Source: Loxodes magnus
Lineage: Eukaryota > Ciliophora > Karyorelictea > Loxodida > Loxodidae
Length of the DNA: 64,000 nt
Direction of reading: 5' to 3'
Assembly (NCBI GenBank): GCA_946699065.1
Contig: CAMPDV010000009.1
Span: 248,001-312,000, forward strand
Each line of letters begins with the position of its first letter. Positions within the stretch are counted from its first letter, which is position 1. Positions 61,210 through 64,000 of this stretch are shown here, piece by piece. The notes below the pieces were generated by a model. The model saw nothing but the letters and a program-made list of their open reading frames with translations, ran no database searches and was not told where the DNA came from. A program made the translations under genes and the position numbers.

Positions 61210-61620
61210 TTTTTTAACTTATTTATCAACTATTTCAAATAATAGCAGGACTATTATAAACCTAGTTTCCCTATCCCTGCTAATAAGTAAGTGACTCTTG
61301 TAAGTGATTAAAATGAAATATAGAAACCTTAGTTTAAAATTTACTTTATCTAATCTATTTTTCTGTCTTAAACTACCTAATTTTGAATAAGTTAAGCATG
61401 CATATATAGTATATGTATATATAACGTGCCATTAGTTATTAAGTATTTTGTGTTTATTAGTCTATTCTAGCATTTTGGATATGTTATAAAGCAGGATATT
61501 AAGACTATTAGCTCAACTTAAGATTCAATATATTGACTTTCATTTAAGAGCTCTTTATTTAATTATCTTATAACAGTTAATTAGATATGATTTAGGAATT
61601 TAATTTAGCTGAATATTTTA
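61210..61620. other. Spacer with a short AT dinucleotide run
   Basis: 411 bp. It contains TATATAGTATATGTATATAT near 61403..61422; otherwise empty. Confidence 0.5.
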
Positions 61621-62648
61621 TCAATATATAAAGCATCCTTCTTTTGTGCAAGACTCAGCACTACAAATCTTTGTCCTAACTTTGTTTTTCTGTTTTATAC
61701 TCGGCAGTTTAACTTCATCTTCCTCACTTATACTAAATTTGGCTTCTATTTTCATTTCTTTATAGTTGTCTCCTAGTTCAATATTCTTGGGACTACCGTT
61801 TTATGTTCATTAAATCAGATTAGTTCTGTCAATTTCATTTTGGAGCACTTTATCATAAAAATCTTTCTGAAGGTTCATTAAATTTTATAGGTTTTGCTTA
61901 TCTTCATTAGATTTAGCGAAAGCGAGTATTTTTTCTTCTATATCTTAGTAAGCTTATTAAGTTTATTAAGGACCTTCTACAAAGTTTTTGAATGCTGATA
62001 TATCTGAAATTTAAGTATCACATAATGAAAAAGAAAATTCGCTTTCAGCGATTGTTTTTTATCTATTCTGGAAATTGAGTGGAATAGGACTAGTGAAATA
62101 AGCAAATTTATCTGACAGTCCACTGAAGAAATTAAATTAGGAGATTAAAAACTAACGTTAGAACTTACCTTAGTGACTATAGGATAAATGATACTTAGCT
62201 TTTCTTATTTGCATGCTTCAATTCTTTCTTTAGCAATTTATTAATTTATGATTATCATTTCAATCTTAAATTAAGACTACTGCTCCTTGTCATTAGTTTG
62301 ATCGCTTTAACTTTATTCATTTGACTGTTGAATCTATTTGAATCATGATCTAGTTTATTCGAAGTGCTAGAACCATTCATCTAATTAGCTTATCGTTTTT
62401 TAGATTTCAATTGACTGAATGAGGAATCTTACATTAAGATTGCACTAGTTCTCTGCACTAGTTGAAACCTGGATTATATCTCCAATTATTCCTTTATTCT
62501 AGTCTTTTTCAAATAGCTTAAAAAGTTCATTTGCTAAGTTCTAAAACTGCTTACAAAAGCCTGAATTATAAAATTACTTTCGATCTGATTCTTATACTCC
62601 TTCATAAAAAGGATAACCTAGCGAAGGTGTCTTTCTGTTTTAAGGCAT
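61621..62648 (-). CDS. Protein of unknown function, helical, Q-rich
   Basis: 336 aa from two exons with a 17-nt intron at 62152..62168 (GTAAGTTCTAACGTTAG). The N-terminus (KTPSLGYPFYEG) is followed by amphipathic helices (KQFQNLANELFKLFEKD, QSIEIQKTISQLDEWFQHF), a Ser/Phe-rich middle (FFSGLSDKFAYFTSPIPL), further helices, and a Cys-containing end CSAESCTKEGCFIY before TGA. The coiled-coil-like first half suggests protein binding. No family recognised. Confidence 0.72.
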
Positions 62649-64000
62649 TCTTAGAGAGTTTTCTTAGTGCTATTGTCACTATTTAGTAGTTGCTTTATAA
62701 ACTCGTGACTAACAGAATTTTGGAGCATTAATTATAATTATAAAGATATTTATATTACTAACTTCCATTCACTTCCTCTCCTTTCCCTTATAAATCTGTC
62801 TAAAATACACCTAGCAATCTATGCTAATTTCTATATCTCTAATATAGCTCTTAGTTGATATATAAAGGCACTTATCTATTAAGTTTAATTAAGATTCTTA
62901 ATAAACTAATCTGGGGATTTAGCCTAATACTTAGTTAAGAGCGTGCATTAGATAATAAAGCGGATATAGAATATTAAAAATAGCCAGATTTAATCTCTCT
63001 ATTCATAGTGCTAAACCAATTACAATTAGCTAGTTTGCAAGTGATAATATATCGTACTCAATCACTATACTAATATACAAAGGTAGTTTAGATTATATCC
63101 ATTCATTTATTCTTAAATAATAAGGCTATTTTAAACAGTACCTTAAATATAAAAGATAAAGAAAAGGAATATGAAAGGATATTAGAAATATTATTTATAT
63201 TAGTTAACCCTCCAGAATTTATTACTGTTAATTAATAAAAGTGAACAAAGCTAAACTTACAAAGGTTAAATTAGCATTTCTTAGTCATCTACCGTTTTTA
63301 GACTTACATTGGTTAAGTATAAAATAGATATTTTACTGAGTTTTATTTATAAATTAGTCCATCCTTAAAATAGGTTTCTTAGATCTAAACTATAAATCAA
63401 CTAAATGGCCTAAGTATTGCAGGGGATTAACAGTAGCTATATAATTACAAGGTAAATGTATAAAAGAAAAAGGCTTTTGCAGATTAGTAAAGTCGTACTT
63501 GATATACCGAAATCAATTTTATATAATTGATTTAAGTTACTTAAAAAGTAACTTATATTTGGATTATTGACATTTAGTATCCTTCAAAGTGTTTACATCC
63601 TTATTATTAATCAGAGTTGCTATTATTTAAAGACTGATATTTATAGCTTTGTATTTTTTTATTAGTTACCATGGTATAAATTATTAGATATCCTTGCATT
63701 ATAAAGTTAGGCTATTTCCAAACATTTTATTATTATATGAAGCTTATTCTTTTTTATTAAGTGAAGAGTAAATATTTTACTTTAAATATGAATGCTAAAG
63801 TTAGATATAGTATTAAATATACTTAATGAGACTTCAAATAGTTTAATAGATAAGTTTGGCATAAAGTGAAAGTTAGTTTAGCAAACAGAAGAGATTGTCT
63901 TAATTTAAGTAAAAGAAGCAATAATTACTCATAAATCAATATAGTTAAAAACAAATCATTCAGGCCTTTTTTCAGGCTAGTCATTCACCTCTTTGCCAGT
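62649..64000. other. Gene-free window end
   Basis: 1.35 kb of AT-rich sequence with no supported gene; the promoter of the preceding gene should lie at its left edge. Confidence 0.5.

Noticed and set aside
1-64000. tRNA genes, rRNA, CRISPR arrays, IS elements
   Set aside because: No GGTTCRA-type B box in a cloverleaf context, no regularly spaced direct repeats and no transposase reading were seen; a covariance-model search could still find divergent tRNAs.

Overview
This window looks like somatic (macronuclear) DNA of a ciliate in which all three standard stop triplets also act as sense codons. TAA and TAG fall in frame at Gln positions and TGA at Trp positions of many recognisable proteins. 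Examples are Trp in the CPW of the DHHC enzyme, Trp in a Rab helix, Gln in RPS13, and the histidine boxes of a desaturase. TGA also ends most genes: RPS13 stops on TGA exactly at the family's C-terminus, and the Rab stops on TGA right after its prenylated CC. Introns are minute (16, 17, 19 or 20 nt, GT..AG). A UAR=Gln code with stop/Trp UGA plus tiny introns points to a postciliodesmatophoran ciliate, either a karyorelict (Loxodes-like) or Condylostoma-like. The assignment is inferred from the code and introns, not from a marker gene. Under the standard code almost every gene here is shattered, so short standard-code ORFs mislead.

Layout: 28 genes I trust, on both strands and not in operons, separated by 0.3-3 kb of very AT-rich sequence. 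1-11 kb: SEC13 (-), front-end fatty-acid desaturase (+), R2R3-like MYB (+), COMMD protein (-), UBA5 (-). 11-20 kb: LIN9/ALY (+), MFS transporter (+), an orphan ORF, Rab GTPase (-), DHHC palmitoyltransferase (-). 21-31.5 kb: Q/N-rich protein with a degenerate nucleoredoxin-like domain (+), Kaptin (+), degenerate 2OG-oxygenase-fold protein (-), 7-TM protein (+), MYND/MSS51-like protein (-), RNF25-like E3 (-). 32-41.4 kb: a small unknown (-), START-domain membrane protein (-), a probable ciliary protein with D-I-E-G motifs (-), RPS13 (+). 42-53 kb: C2H2 protein (+), a 667-aa unknown with seven introns (-), coiled-coil protein (+), acylated Kelch protein (-), MARCH-type E3 (-). 53-62.7 kb: iGluR-like channel (-), dynamin (-), two coiled-coil/unknown proteins (-). 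The last 1.3 kb appears empty.

The genes are an ordinary housekeeping and signalling mix: vesicle coat, Rab, dynamin, palmitoylation, ubiquitin/UFM1, TORC1 regulation, transcription, lipid metabolism and an ion channel. The unusual features are the genetic code, the terminators, the introns and several proteins with lost catalytic residues. Every exon structure was checked by hand: exon lengths sum to a multiple of three in each gene. Ends of five genes (UBA5, MFS, MSS51-like, Kelch, dynamin) are uncertain because no nearby TGA follows the conserved domain; I placed them at a TAA or TAG.
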